64,000 nucleotides of DNA from Pseudomonas maumuensis (GTDB lineage: Bacteria > Pseudomonadota > Gammaproteobacteria > Pseudomonadales > Pseudomonadaceae): the NCBI RefSeq assembly GCF_019139675.1, contig NZ_CP077077.1, positions 5,208,001 to 5,272,000 of the forward strand, given 5' to 3'. Positions 21,232 to 30,638 of the stretch are shown here, piece by piece. The notes beneath the pieces are model-generated. The model did no database searches, was not told the origin of the DNA, and saw only the letters and a program-made list of their open reading frames with translations. Both the position numbers and the translations under genes were made by a program. How positions within the stretch are numbered: position 1 is the first letter of the stretch; each line of letters opens with the position of its first letter.

Positions 21232-22499
21232 CCCTAAGCATCATCGGCGCCCGGGTCATCGACCCTGCCAGCGGCCTGGACAGCATCACCGACCTGCACC
21301 TCGATGGCGGGCGCATTGCCGCCATCGGCGCGGCGCCAGCCGGCTTCAGCGCCAGCCGTACGATCCAGGCCGATGGCCTGGTCGCCGCCCCAGGCCTGGT
21401 CGACCTCGGCGTCTCCCTGCGTGAGCCGGGCTACAGCCGCAAGGGCAACATCGCCAGCGAAACCCGCGCCGCGGTCGCCGGCGGCGTCACCAGCCTGTGC
21501 TGCCCGCCGCAGACCAAGCCGGTACTGGACACCTCGGCGGTCGCCGAGCTGATCCTCGACCGCGCCCGCGAAGCCGCCAACAGCAAGGTCTACCCGATCG
21601 GCGCCCTGACCAAGGGCCTGGAAGGCGAACAACTGGCCGAACTGGTGGCCCTGCGCGACACTGGCTGCGTGGCCTTCGGCAACGGCCTGAAAGAGATCCC
21701 CAACAACCGCACCCTGGCGCGCGCCCTGGAATACGCCGCCACCTTCGACCTGACCGTGGTGTTCCACTCCCAGGACCGCGACCTGGCCCAGGGCGGCCTC
21801 GCCCACGAGGGCCCGATGGCCAGCTTCCTCGGCCTGCCGGGCATCCCTGAAACTGCCGAAACCGTTGCCCTGGCCCGTAACCTGCTGTTGGTCGAGCAGA
21901 CTGGCGTGCGCGCCCACTTCACCCAGATCACCAGCGCCCGTGGCGCCCGGCTGATCGCCCAGGCCCAGCAGCTGGGGTTGCCGGTCACCGCCGACGTGGC
22001 GCTGTACCAGCTGATCCTCACCGACGAGGCCCTGCGCGACTTCTCCAGCCTGTACCACGTGCAGCCGCCACTGCGCACCGCCGCCGACCGCGACGGCCTG
22101 CGCGAGGCGGTGAAGTCCGGGGTGATCCAGGCGATCTCCAGCCACCACCAGCCCCATGAACGCGATGCCAAGCTGGCGCCGTTCGGCGCCACCGAGCCAG
22201 GCATCAGCAGCGTCGAGCTGTTGCTGCCACTGGCCATGACCCTGGTCGAGGATGGCCTGCTCGACCTGCCGACCCTGTTGGCGCGCCTGAGCAGCGGCCC
22301 GGCCAAGGCCATGCGCCTGCCGGCCGGCGAGCTGAAAGTCGGCGCCGCCGCCGATCTGGTGCTGTTCGACCCGAAAGCCTCGACCGTGGCCGGCGAAAAC
22401 TGGTTCTCCCGCGGCGAGAACTGCCCGTTCATCGGCCACTGCCTGCCGGGTGCGGTGCGTTACACGTTGGTCGATGGGCATATCTGCCACGAGGCCTGA
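21228..22499 (+). CDS. pyrC: Dihydroorotase-like ATCase subunit (PyrC'), probably inactive
   Basis: 423 residues of amidohydrolase fold close to dihydroorotase. Where active enzymes have the metal-binding D-x-H-x-H-L-R-E-P-G, this protein reads [10 protein letters not shown], so both histidines are missing. Later regions ([52 protein letters not shown]) keep the fold. Pseudomonas PyrC' (also called PyrX) is known to be a catalytically dead partner needed to assemble aspartate carbamoyltransferase; this sequence fits. The GTG start overlaps the pyrB stop. A separate active dihydroorotase must exist elsewhere. Confidence 0.93.
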   Translation: MTLSIIGARVIDPASGLDSITDLHLDGGRIAAIGAAPAGFSASRTIQADGLVAAPGLVDLGVSLREPGYSRKGNIASETRAAVAGGVTSLCCPPQTKPVLDTSAVAELILDRAREAANSKVYPIGALTKGLEGEQLAELVALRDTGCVAFGNGLKEIPNNRTLARALEYAATFDLTVVFHSQDRDLAQGGLAHEGPMASFLGLPGIPETAETVALARNLLLVEQTGVRAHFTQITSARGARLIAQAQQLGLPVTADVALYQLILTDEALRDFSSLYHVQPPLRTAADRDGLREAVKSGVIQAISSHHQPHERDAKLAPFGATEPGISSVELLLPLAMTLVEDGLLDLPTLLARLSSGPAKAMRLPAGELKVGAAADLVLFDPKASTVAGENWFSRGENCPFIGHCLPGAVRYTLVDGHICHEA

Positions 22500-22511
22500 G
22501 TAGGCCTTCCT

Positions 22512-22603
22512 GGCCCCATCGCCGGCAAGCCGGCTCCCACAGGAAACCACTGAGCTCATGCCTGTGGTACTCCTGTGGGAGCCGGCTTGCCGGCGATGAG
22601 GCC
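22512..22603. repeat. Inverted pair of REP elements
   Basis: The 26 nt at 22518-22543 and at 22572-22597 are perfect reverse complements built on GCCGGCAAGCCGGCTCCCAC, separated by 28 nt. Each unit is itself a small hairpin. This is the convergent REP pair (BIME-like) arrangement of P. putida, here after pyrC' and before hslV. Confidence 0.93.
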
Positions 22604-22710
22604 GGAGCTGGCAACATCAACCATTCATCCCCCTCGGTTGAAATCCTTCCTCCCTCCCCCCATATGAGTCTGCATCAGGCATTTTCGCCCCGCTGCGTGG
22701 AGACTCTCCC

Positions 22711-23241
22711 TTGACTACCATCGTTTCTGTCCGCCGTAACGGCAAAGTCGTCATGGGCGGCGACGGCCAGGTTTCCCTCGGCAATACCGTGATGAAAGGC
22801 AACGCCAAGAAAGTCCGGCGCCTGTACAACGGCCAGGTCATCGCCGGTTTTGCCGGTGCCACCGCCGATGCCTTCACCCTGTTCGAGCGCTTCGAAGCCC
22901 AGCTGCAGAAACACTCCGGCCACCTCGTGCGCGCCGCCGTCGAGCTGGCCAAGGAATGGCGTACCGACCGCTCGCTGAGCCGCCTGGAAGCGATGCTGGC
23001 CGTGGCCAACAAGGACGCATCCCTGATCATCACCGGCAACGGCGACGTGGTCGAACCCGAGGACGGCCTGATCGCCATGGGTTCCGGCGGTGGCTATGCC
23101 CAAGCCGCGGCCCGCGCCCTGCTGAACAAGACCGACCTGTCGGCCCGCGAGATCACCGAGGCCGCCCTGAACATCGCCGGCGACATCTGCGTGTTCACCA
23201 ACCACAACCTGACCATCGAGGAGCAGGACCTGGCCGAGTGA
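22711..23241 (+). CDS. hslV: ATP-dependent protease subunit HslV
   Basis: 176 residues. After removal of the initiator Met the chain begins [20 protein letters not shown], so the catalytic N-terminal threonine of this proteasome-like peptidase is exactly in place. That supports the TTG start at 22711, which has GGAG eight bases upstream. Family motifs [16 protein letters not shown] and [14 protein letters not shown] are present. HslV forms two hexameric rings capped by the HslU ATPase and degrades misfolded proteins. hslU follows after a small hairpin. Confidence 0.96.
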   Translation: MTTIVSVRRNGKVVMGGDGQVSLGNTVMKGNAKKVRRLYNGQVIAGFAGATADAFTLFERFEAQLQKHSGHLVRAAVELAKEWRTDRSLSRLEAMLAVANKDASLIITGNGDVVEPEDGLIAMGSGGGYAQAAARALLNKTDLSAREITEAALNIAGDICVFTNHNLTIEEQDLAE

Positions 23242-23256
23242 ATCAGTTGTTTTGGC

Positions 23257-23279
23257 GTCCCGCCCACCGCGGGACTTTT
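23257..23279 (+). terminator. Intercistronic hairpin with T-run between hslV and hslU
   Basis: GTCCCGC (23257-23263) pairs with GCGGGAC (23269-23275) around a 5 nt loop and is followed by TTTT. It has the form of a weak intrinsic terminator inside the operon and could lower hslU relative to hslV expression, or stabilise the hslV mRNA end. Confidence 0.6.
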
Positions 23280-23315
23280 CCACACTGATCACGCTGCTTG
23301 AGGACCCCATACATC

Positions 23316-24659
23316 ATGTCCATGACCCCACGCGAAATCGTCCACGAACTCAACCGCCACATCATCGGCCAGGACGACGCCAAGCGCGCCGTCGCCATTG
23401 CCCTGCGCAACCGCTGGCGGCGCATGCAGCTCCCCGCCGAGCTGCGTGCCGAAGTGACCCCCAAGAACATCCTGATGATCGGCCCCACCGGCGTGGGCAA
23501 GACCGAAATCGCCCGCCGCCTGGCCAAGCTGGCCAATGCGCCGTTCATCAAGGTCGAGGCGACCAAGTTCACCGAGGTCGGCTACGTTGGCCGTGACGTC
23601 GAGTCGATCATCCGCGACCTGGCCGACGCCGCGCTGAAGATGCTGCGCGAGCAGGAGATCGTCCGCGTGCGCCATCGCGCCGAGGACGCCGCCGAGGACC
23701 GTATTCTCGATGCTCTGTTGCCCCAGGCCCGGGTCAGCAGCTTCAGCGAGGAAGCCCAGCAGAGCAGCAGCGACTCCAACACCCGCCAGCTGTTCCGCAA
23801 GCGCCTGCGCGAAGGCCAGCTGGACGACAAGGAAATCGAGATCGAAGTCGCCGAGAACATGGGCGTCGAAATCGCCGCGCCGCCCGGCATGGAAGAGATG
23901 ACCAACCAGCTGCAGAGCCTGTTCGCCAACATGGGCAAGGGCAAGCGCAAGGCGCGCAAGCTCAAGGTCAAGGACGCGCTGAAGATGGTCCGCGACGAAG
24001 AAGCCGGCCGCCTGGTCAATGAGGAAGAGCTCAAGGCCAAGGCCCTGGAAGCGGTCGAGCAGCACGGTATCGTGTTCATCGACGAAATCGACAAGGTTGC
24101 CAAGCGTGGCAACGTTGGCGGCGCCGATGTCTCCCGTGAAGGCGTGCAGCGCGACCTGCTGCCGCTGATCGAAGGCTGCACCGTCAATACCAAGCTGGGC
24201 ATGGTCAAGACCGACCACATCCTGTTCATCGCCTCCGGCGCGTTCCACCTGAGCAAGCCGAGCGACCTGGTGCCCGAGCTGCAAGGCCGCCTGCCGATCC
24301 GCGTCGAGCTCAAGGCGCTGACCCCGGAAGACTTCGAGCGCATCCTCAAGGAGCCGCACGCCTCGCTGACCGAGCAGTACAGCGCCCTGCTCAAGACCGA
24401 GGGCCTGAACATCGAGTTCGCCGACGAGGGCCTCAAGCGCCTGGCCGAGATTGCCTTCCAGGTCAACGAGAAGACCGAGAACATCGGTGCCCGCCGCCTG
24501 CACACGCTGCTCGAGCGCCTGCTCGAAGAGGTGTCGTTCAGCGCCGGCGACCTGGCCAGCGCCCACGACGAAACGCCGATCCACATCGACGCCGCCTACG
24601 TCAACAGCCACCTGGGTGAGCTGGCACAGAACGAAGACCTCTCGCGTTACATCCTGTAA
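23316..24659 (+). CDS. hslU: ATP-dependent protease ATPase subunit HslU
   Basis: 447 residues, the standard HslU length. It starts [20 protein letters not shown]. The Walker A loop is [17 protein letters not shown], the Walker B is [14 protein letters not shown], the intermediate (I) domain lies between (about 110-240), and the sensor region has [17 protein letters not shown]. The C-terminus ends NEDLSRYIL, the tail that inserts into HslV. It is an AAA+ unfoldase cytosolic partner of HslV. The ATG at 23316 is chosen; a second ATG two codons later is possible. Confidence 0.97.
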   Translation: MSMTPREIVHELNRHIIGQDDAKRAVAIALRNRWRRMQLPAELRAEVTPKNILMIGPTGVGKTEIARRLAKLANAPFIKVEATKFTEVGYVGRDVESIIRDLADAALKMLREQEIVRVRHRAEDAAEDRILDALLPQARVSSFSEEAQQSSSDSNTRQLFRKRLREGQLDDKEIEIEVAENMGVEIAAPPGMEEMTNQLQSLFANMGKGKRKARKLKVKDALKMVRDEEAGRLVNEEELKAKALEAVEQHGIVFIDEIDKVAKRGNVGGADVSREGVQRDLLPLIEGCTVNTKLGMVKTDHILFIASGAFHLSKPSDLVPELQGRLPIRVELKALTPEDFERILKEPHASLTEQYSALLKTEGLNIEFADEGLKRLAEIAFQVNEKTENIGARRLHTLLERLLEEVSFSAGDLASAHDETPIHIDAAYVNSHLGELAQNEDLSRYIL

Positions 24660-24668
24660 GACCGCACG

Positions 24669-24756
24669 GGGCCGCTGCGCGGCCCATCGCCGGCAAGCCG
24701 GCTCCCACATCGACCATTGTGGGAGCCGGCTTGCCGGCGATGGCTGCAAAGCAGCC
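24669..24756. repeat. REP pair flanked by two small hairpins
   Basis: GGGCCGC/GCGGCCC (24669-24685) forms the first hairpin right after hslU. It is followed by a 24 bp perfect inverted REP pair (24686-24709 and 24718-24741, 8 nt apart), then GGCTGC-AAA-GCAGCC (24742-24756). The block probably ends or protects the hslVU transcript. Confidence 0.9.
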
Positions 24757-24817
24757 CCCTTGCACAATGGCCAAAATCACTCGAAGCTGATTGCCTGATG
24801 CCTAGAGAGAGCCCCCA

Positions 24818-25195
24818 ATGGCCCGCCTGCCCACCGCGATCAATCTGCACAAAGCCTCCAAGACCCTCACCCTCACCTATGCCCCCGGCGAGGTCTACCA
24901 CCTGCCCGCCGAGTTCCTGCGGGTACACTCGCCTTCCGCTGAAGTCCAGGGCCACGGCAATCCCATCCTGCAGTTCGGCAAGATCAACGTCGGCCTCAGC
25001 GGTCTGGAACCGGCCGGTCAATATGCACTGAAACTGACCTTCGACGACGGCCATGACTCAGGATTGTTCACCTGGGAATACCTCGAGCAGCTGTGCCTGC
25101 GCCAGGAGCAGCTATGGGCCGAGTATCTTGACGAATTGCACAAGGCCGGCAAATCCCGCGACCCGTCCGAATCGGTGGTGAAATTGATGCTCTAG
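24818..25195 (+). CDS. DUF971 family protein
   Basis: 125 residues. The protein matches DUF971, a domain also found at the N-terminus of gamma-butyrobetaine hydroxylases: landmarks are INLHKASKTLTLTYAPGEVY, LPAEFLRVHSPSAEVQG, VGLSGLEPAGQYALKLTFDDGHDSG in overlapping form and LFTWEYLEQL. The stand-alone bacterial form is small and cytosolic; its function is not established, though links to iron-sulphur proteins have been suggested for relatives. It lies between hslU and phaC1 with its own short leader. Confidence 0.88.
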   Translation: MARLPTAINLHKASKTLTLTYAPGEVYHLPAEFLRVHSPSAEVQGHGNPILQFGKINVGLSGLEPAGQYALKLTFDDGHDSGLFTWEYLEQLCLRQEQLWAEYLDELHKAGKSRDPSESVVKLML

Positions 25196-25530
25196 CTCAA
25201 GCCCCGCAAGCTTTAGAGCGCATTTTCTAATCTCATCTGCTTGAATGCCTGGATGACCGCCAAAGATTGGCTGTCTTGCGCATTACACGAAAGTCGGGTA
25301 ACCAATGGAGCTGGCAAGTTCCCTGCATCGCCTCCGGGCAGGCAGGGCCAGGCCGGTATGTAGAGGTCGCGAGCGAAAGCAGGTTGTCTTCACACGCAGA
25401 AACCCCCGCAGCTCATCATCGGCACGCATCCGGTCGCAGCACCGCTGTTCCTTATCACTGGTCACCCGAGTAGCAGTACCGGGCTGTCACAGCACACCGG
25501 TACTCGTCTCAGGACAACGGAGCGTCGTAG
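25196..25530 (+). promoter_or_regulatory. phaC1 leader and promoter region
   Basis: 335 nt without a credible gene. AGTACCGG (25475-25482) and CCGGTACT (25497-25504) form an 8 bp inverted repeat with a 14 nt spacer, 15 nt before the ribosome-binding GGAG at 25519-25522. PhaD and nitrogen or carbon control are known to act on phaC1 in P. putida, but I could not identify a clear sigma-70 or sigma-54 promoter by eye. Confidence 0.45.
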
Positions 25531-27210
25531 ATGAGTAACAAGAACAACGATGAGTTGCAGCGGCAGGCCTCGGAAAACACCCTGGGGCTCAACCCGGTCA
25601 TCGGCATTCGCCGCAAGGATCTACTTACATCGGCGCGCACGGTGTTGCGTCAGGCCGTACGCCAACCCTTGCACAGCGCCAAGCACGTGGCGCATTTCGG
25701 CCTGGAACTGAAGAACGTGCTGCTGGGCAAGTCGGCCCTGCAGCCAGAGGGCGACGACCGCCGCTTCGTCGACCCGGCGTGGAGCAAGAACCCCCTGTAT
25801 CGCCGTTATCTGCAGACGTACCTGGCCTGGCGCAAGGAGCTCAACGACTGGATCGGCGAAAGCGACTTGTCGCCGCAGGACATCAGCCGCGGGCAGTTCG
25901 TCATCAACCTGGTGACCGAGGCCATGGCCCCCACCAACACCCTCTCCAACCCGGCTGCAGTCAAACGCTTCTTCGAGACCGGCGGCAAGAGCCTGCTCGA
26001 CGGGCTGTCCAACCTGGCCAAGGACATCGTCAACAACGGCGGCATGCCCAGCCAGGTGAACATGGAGGCCTTCGAGGTCGGCAAGAACCTCGGCACCAGC
26101 GAAGGCGCGGTGGTGTACCGCAATGATGTACTGGAACTGATCCAGTACAGCCCCATCACCGAGCAGGTGCATAGCCGCCCGCTGCTGGTGGTGCCGCCGC
26201 AGATCAACAAGTTCTACGTCTTCGACCTGAGCCCGGAAAAGAGCCTGGCGCGCTTCTGCCTGCGCTCGCAGCAGCAGACCTTCATCGTCAGCTGGCGCAA
26301 CCCGACCAAGGCCCAGCGCGAGTGGGGCCTGTCCACCTACATCGACGCACTCAAGGAAGCCGTCGACGCGGTGCTGGCAATCACCGGCAGCAAGGACCTG
26401 AACATGCTCGGCGCCTGCTCCGGCGGCATCACTTGCACCGCACTGGTGGGCCACTACGCCGCCCTCGGCGAGAAGAAGGTCAATGCCCTCACCCTGCTGG
26501 TGAGCGTGCTCGACACCACCGTCGACACCCAGGTGGCGCTGTTCGTCGACGAACAGACCCTGGAAGCGGCCAAGCGTCACTCCTACCAGTCCGGCGTGCT
26601 CGAAGGCAGCGATATGGCCAAGGTGTTCGCCTGGATGCGCCCCAACGATCTGATCTGGAACTACTGGGTCAACAACTACCTGCTCGGCAACGAGCCGCCG
26701 GTGTTCGACATCCTATTCTGGAACAACGACACCACCCGGCTGCCGGCCGCCTTCCACGGCGACCTGATCGAGATGTTCAAGAACAATCCGCTGACCCGCT
26801 CCAACGCCCTCGAGGTGTGCGGCACCGCCATCGACCTGAAGCAGGTCGACTGCGACATCTACAGCGTTGCCGGCACCGCCGACCACATCACGCCCTGGCA
26901 GTCGTGCTACCGCTCGGCGCACCTGTTCGGCGGCAAGATCGAGTTCGTGCTGTCCAACAGTGGCCATATCCAGAGCATTCTCAACCCACCGGGCAACCCC
27001 AAGGCGCGCTTCATGACCGGCGAGGATCGCCCGGACGACCCGGTGGCGTGGCAGGACAACGCGGTCAAGCATGCCGACTCCTGGTGGCTGCACTGGCAGG
27101 CCTGGCTGGGTGAGCGCGCCGGTGAACTCAAGAAAGCGCCTACGCGCCTGGGTAACCGCGCCTATACCGCGGGCGAGGCTGCGCCGGGAACATACGTGCA
27201 CGAGCGTTGA
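25531..27210 (+). CDS. phaC1: Class II poly(3-hydroxyalkanoate) synthase 1
   Basis: 559 residues, the standard length of PhaC1. It polymerises (R)-3-hydroxyacyl-CoA of C6-C14 into medium-chain-length PHA at the granule surface. The alpha/beta-hydrolase core has the lipase-like box GACSGG with nucleophile Cys296, and the other triad members are Asp451 (TADHITPW) and His479 (NSGHIQS). The start MSNKNNDELQRQASENTLGL is the P. putida one, with GGAG eight bases upstream. It is the first gene of phaC1-phaZ-phaC2-phaD. Codons 3-6 form an A-rich Hfq/Crc-type motif (25537-25547). Confidence 0.98.
   Translation: MSNKNNDELQRQASENTLGLNPVIGIRRKDLLTSARTVLRQAVRQPLHSAKHVAHFGLELKNVLLGKSALQPEGDDRRFVDPAWSKNPLYRRYLQTYLAWRKELNDWIGESDLSPQDISRGQFVINLVTEAMAPTNTLSNPAAVKRFFETGGKSLLDGLSNLAKDIVNNGGMPSQVNMEAFEVGKNLGTSEGAVVYRNDVLELIQYSPITEQVHSRPLLVVPPQINKFYVFDLSPEKSLARFCLRSQQQTFIVSWRNPTKAQREWGLSTYIDALKEAVDAVLAITGSKDLNMLGACSGGITCTALVGHYAALGEKKVNALTLLVSVLDTTVDTQVALFVDEQTLEAAKRHSYQSGVLEGSDMAKVFAWMRPNDLIWNYWVNNYLLGNEPPVFDILFWNNDTTRLPAAFHGDLIEMFKNNPLTRSNALEVCGTAIDLKQVDCDIYSVAGTADHITPWQSCYRSAHLFGGKIEFVLSNSGHIQSILNPPGNPKARFMTGEDRPDDPVAWQDNAVKHADSWWLHWQAWLGERAGELKKAPTRLGNRAYTAGEAAPGTYVHER
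25537..25547 (+). promoter_or_regulatory. Hfq/Crc-type A-rich motif at the phaC1 start
   Basis: AACAAGAACAA fits the AAnAAnAA motif bound by Hfq with Crc during carbon catabolite repression in Pseudomonas. It begins seven bases after the A of the start codon. Crc-dependent inhibition of phaC1 translation is described for P. putida; the match here is by inspection. Confidence 0.7.
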
Positions 27211-27274
27211 GCCGAACCGCCGCGATGCGCCTGGTGGCGCAGCGCGGCGCTCCTTTCACCACAGAGTCACGCGC

Positions 27275-28126
27275 ATGCCGCAACCGTACATCTTCAGGAC
27301 CGTCGAGCTGGACGACCAGTCCATCCGCACTGCGGTCCGCCCGGGCAAGCCACACCTGACGCCGCTGCTGATATTCAACGGCATCGGCGCCAACCTCGAG
27401 CTGGTGTTTCCATTTATCGAGGCCCTGGACCCGGACCTGGAGGTCATCGCCTTCGACGTGCCCGGGGTGGGCGGCTCGTCCACGCCTCGCCATCCCTACC
27501 GTTTTCCCGGCCTGGCCAAGCTAACCGCAAGGATGCTCGACTACCTGGACTACGGCCAGGTCAATGTCATCGGCGTGTCCTGGGGCGGCGCCCTGGCCCA
27601 GCAGTTCGCCCACGACTACCCCGAGCGCTGTAAGAAACTGGTGCTGGCCGCCACCGCCGCAGGCGCGGTGATGGTGCCCGGCAAGCCCAAGGTGTTGTGG
27701 ATGATGGCCAGCCCACGGCGCTACGTGCAGCCCTCCCATGTGATCCGCATCGCGCCGCTTATCTATGGTGGCGGCTTTCGCCGGGATCCGGAGCTGGCCA
27801 TGCACCATGCCTCGAAGGTACGTTCGGGCGGCAAGCTGGGCTACTACTGGCAACTGTTCGCCGGCCTTGGCTGGACCAGCATCCACTGGCTGCACAAGAT
27901 CCACCAGCCCACCCTGGTGCTGGCCGGCGACGACGACCCGCTGATCCCGCTGATCAACATGCGCCTGCTGGCCTGGCGGATTCCCAATGCCCAGCTACAC
28001 ATAATCGATGATGGCCACCTGTTCCTGATCACCCGGGCCGAGGCCGTCGCCCCGATCATCATGAAATTCCTCGAGCAAGAACGCCAACGCGCGGTCATGC
28101 ACCCTCGGCCAGCGGCACGGGGGTAG
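27275..28126 (+). CDS. phaZ: Intracellular medium-chain-length PHA depolymerase
   Basis: 283 residues. An alpha/beta-hydrolase with box GVSWGG (nucleophile Ser102), Asp221 in AGDDDPLIP and His248 in DDGHLFLI. It begins MPQPYIFRTVELDDQSIRTA, as in P. putida PhaZ. It hydrolyses stored PHA to 3-hydroxy fatty acids and sits on the granule between the two synthase genes, allowing turnover. The ATG at 27275 is preferred over earlier in-frame codons because it gives the family N-terminus; the gap from phaC1 is 64 nt. Confidence 0.97.
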   Translation: MPQPYIFRTVELDDQSIRTAVRPGKPHLTPLLIFNGIGANLELVFPFIEALDPDLEVIAFDVPGVGGSSTPRHPYRFPGLAKLTARMLDYLDYGQVNVIGVSWGGALAQQFAHDYPERCKKLVLAATAAGAVMVPGKPKVLWMMASPRRYVQPSHVIRIAPLIYGGGFRRDPELAMHHASKVRSGGKLGYYWQLFAGLGWTSIHWLHKIHQPTLVLAGDDDPLIPLINMRLLAWRIPNAQLHIIDDGHLFLITRAEAVAPIIMKFLEQERQRAVMHPRPAARG

Positions 28127-28251
28127 GAAGGCTTTTTATTGCGTCAGCACGGGCCTTTGCGGGCACCCCAGGCAGGTGATGCGAACCTGCAGGGCTGGCT
28201 TTACCCGCATCAAGGCCAACGCGGAAATGGATCTGACGAAGGAGTGTTGGC

Positions 28252-29934
28252 ATGAAGGACAAACCGGCCAGAGGATCGACACCGGTCCCCGCCACGAGCA
28301 TGAACGTGCAGAACGCCATCACCGGCCTGCGCGGTCGCGACCTGTTCTCGACCCTGCGCCAGGTCGGCCGGATCGGCCTGCGCAATCCACTGCACACCGC
28401 GCATCACCTGCTGAGCCTGGGCGGCCAGTTGGGGCGCGTGCTGATCGGCGACAGCACCTACCAACCCCACCCGCGGGACGCCCGCTTCAGCGACCCGACC
28501 TGGAGCCAGAACCCGTTCTACCGCCGCGGCCTGCAGGCCTACCTCGCCTGGCAGAAGCAGACGCGCCTGTGGATCGAGGAAAGCAGCCTGGCCGACGACG
28601 ATCGGGCCCGGGCGCAGTTTCTGTTCAACCTGGTCAGCGACGCCTTCGCGCCCAGCAATTCATTGCTCAACCCGCTGGCGGTCAAGGAACTGTTCAACAC
28701 CGGCGGCCTGAGCCTTCTGCGCGGTGTCAGCCACCTGCTCGACGACCTGCGCCACAACGACGGCCTACCACGGCAGGTGGACGAACGGGCCTTCGAGGTT
28801 GGCGGCAACCTGGCGGCCACACCGGGCGCAGTGGTGTTTCGCAACGAGCTGCTGGAGTTGATCCAGTACAAGCCCATGAGCGAGAAACAGTACGCCCGAC
28901 CGCTGCTGGTGGTGCCGCCGCAGATCAACAAGTTCTACATCTTCGACCTGGGCCCGACCAACAGCTTCGTCCAGTACATGCTCAAGCAGGGCCTGCAGGT
29001 GTTCATGGTCAGCTGGCGCAACCCCGACCCACGCCACCGCGAGTGGGGCCTATCCAGCTATGTGCAGGCCCTGGAAGAGGCGCTCAACGCTTGCCGTAGC
29101 ATCAGCGGCAGCCGCGACCCCAACCTGATGGGCGCCTGTGCCGGCGGCCTGACCATGGCCGCGCTGCAAGGCCACCTGCAGGCGAAGAAGCAGCTGCGCA
29201 AGGTGCGCAGTGCCACCTACCTGGTGAGCCTGCTCGACAGCCAGTTCGACAGCCCCGCCAGCCTGTTCGCCGACGAGCAGACCATCGAGGCGGCCAAGCG
29301 CCGCTCCTACCAGCGCGGCGTACTCGACGGCGGCGAGGTGGCACGGATCTTCGCCTGGATGCGCCCCAACGACCTGATCTGGAACTATTGGGTCAACAAC
29401 TACCTGATGGGCAAGACGCCGCCGGCCTTCGACATCCTGTACTGGAACGCCGACAGCACGCGCCTGCCGGCTGCGCTGCACGGCGACCTGCTGGATTTCT
29501 TCAAGCTCAACCCGCTGACCTTCCCCGAAGGCCTGGAGGTGTGCGGCACACCTATCGACCTCACCCAGGTCGGGTTGGACAGCTTCACCGTGGCCGGCAG
29601 CAACGACCACATCACCCCCTGGGACGCGGTGTACCGCTCGGCCCTGCTGCTCGGCGGCGACCGCCGCTTCATCCTGGCCAACAGCGGCCATATCCAGAGC
29701 ATCATCAACCCGCCTGGCAACCCCAAGGCCTACTACCTGGAAAACCCCAAGCTCTCCAGCGACCCGCGGGCCTGGTTCCACGACGCCCAACGCCGCGACG
29801 GCAGCTGGTGGCCCCTGTGGCTGGAATGGATAGAGCAGCGCTCCGGCACGCTCAGGACGCCACGCGACGAGCTGGGCAACAGCACTTATCCACCGCTGGG
29901 CCCCGCGCCCGGCAGCTACGTACTGGCACGCTGA
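28252..29934 (+). CDS. phaC2: Class II poly(3-hydroxyalkanoate) synthase 2
   Basis: 560 residues, a paralogue of PhaC1 with the box GACAGG (Cys296), Asp452 (SNDHITPW) and His480 (NSGHIQS). The N-terminal 45 residues differ from PhaC1, while the core segments LLVVPPQINKFYIFDLGP and WNYWVNNYLMG are nearly shared. PhaC2 has overlapping substrate range and is usually the minor synthase. GAAGGAG precedes the ATG. It is followed after 4 nt by phaD. Confidence 0.97.
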   Translation: MKDKPARGSTPVPATSMNVQNAITGLRGRDLFSTLRQVGRIGLRNPLHTAHHLLSLGGQLGRVLIGDSTYQPHPRDARFSDPTWSQNPFYRRGLQAYLAWQKQTRLWIEESSLADDDRARAQFLFNLVSDAFAPSNSLLNPLAVKELFNTGGLSLLRGVSHLLDDLRHNDGLPRQVDERAFEVGGNLAATPGAVVFRNELLELIQYKPMSEKQYARPLLVVPPQINKFYIFDLGPTNSFVQYMLKQGLQVFMVSWRNPDPRHREWGLSSYVQALEEALNACRSISGSRDPNLMGACAGGLTMAALQGHLQAKKQLRKVRSATYLVSLLDSQFDSPASLFADEQTIEAAKRRSYQRGVLDGGEVARIFAWMRPNDLIWNYWVNNYLMGKTPPAFDILYWNADSTRLPAALHGDLLDFFKLNPLTFPEGLEVCGTPIDLTQVGLDSFTVAGSNDHITPWDAVYRSALLLGGDRRFILANSGHIQSIINPPGNPKAYYLENPKLSSDPRAWFHDAQRRDGSWWPLWLEWIEQRSGTLRTPRDELGNSTYPPLGPAPGSYVLAR

Positions 29935-29938
29935 TCGG

Positions 29939-30553
29939 ATGAAGACCCGCGACCGTATCCTCGAATGTGCCTTGCAGCTGTTCAATCGCCAGGGCGAACC
30001 CAACGTCTCGACCCTGGAAATCGCCAACGAACTAGGGATCAGCCCAGGCAACCTGTACTACCACTTCCACGGCAAGGAGCCGTTGGTGATCGGCCTGTTC
30101 GAACGCTTCGAAGAGCAACTGATGCCGCTGCTCGACCCGCCGCTGGACGTACGCCTGGACGCCGAGGACTACTGGCTGTTCCTGCACCTGATCGTCGAGC
30201 GCATGGCCCAGTACCGCTTCCTGTTCCAGGACCTGTCCAACCTGACCGGGCGCCTGCCCAAGCTGGCGCGGGGCATGCGCAGCCTGATCAACGCCCTCAA
30301 GCGCACCCTGGCCGCGTTGCTGGCAAGTCTCAAGGGCCAGGGCCAGGTGACCAGCGAGACCCAGGCACTGGGGCAGTTGGTGGAACAGATCACCCTGACT
30401 CTGATGTGCTCGCTTGATTATCAGCGCGTGCTTGGCCGCGAGGGCGATGTCGGCGTGGTGGTGTACCAGGTGATGATGCTGGTGGCGCCGCACCTGCAGG
30501 CCCCGGCGCGCATGGCGGCGGAGCAGTTGGCAATGAGGTATCTGGAAGGCTGA
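29939..30553 (+). CDS. phaD: TetR-family regulator of pha genes
   Basis: 204 residues. The N-terminal 55 residues hold a TetR helix-turn-helix: RDRILECALQLFNRQGEPNV, then LEIANELGISPGNLYYHFHGKE. The C-terminal part is a helical ligand-binding domain. PhaD of P. putida activates phaC1 and phaI promoters, probably sensing a fatty-acid-derived acyl-CoA. The gene starts 4 nt after phaC2, so it is translated with the operon it controls. It ends at a large hairpin that separates it from convergent phaF. Confidence 0.95.
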   Translation: MKTRDRILECALQLFNRQGEPNVSTLEIANELGISPGNLYYHFHGKEPLVIGLFERFEEQLMPLLDPPLDVRLDAEDYWLFLHLIVERMAQYRFLFQDLSNLTGRLPKLARGMRSLINALKRTLAALLASLKGQGQVTSETQALGQLVEQITLTLMCSLDYQRVLGREGDVGVVVYQVMMLVAPHLQAPARMAAEQLAMRYLEG

Positions 30554-30557
30554 AACG

Positions 30558-30623
30558 ATCGCGGGGCAAGCCCGCTGCCACGAGCCCTATGCAGGCTTCG
30601 TGGCAGCGGCCTTGCCCCGCGAT
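30558..30623. terminator. Long hairpin (REP-type pair) between convergent phaD and phaF
   Basis: 30558-30583 and 30598-30623 are reverse complements over 26 nt with one mismatch, 14 nt apart. The core GCGGGGCAAGCCCGC is the variant REP unit. Lying between convergent genes, it likely stops or protects both transcripts. Confidence 0.8.
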
Positions 30624-30638
30624 GAGTGCGACCCGGTA

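Noticed and set aside
25230..25330. Possible sigma-54 (-24/-12) promoter before phaC1 around TTGGCTGTCTTGC
   Set aside because: The spacing between the GG and GC elements is 7 instead of 10 nt.
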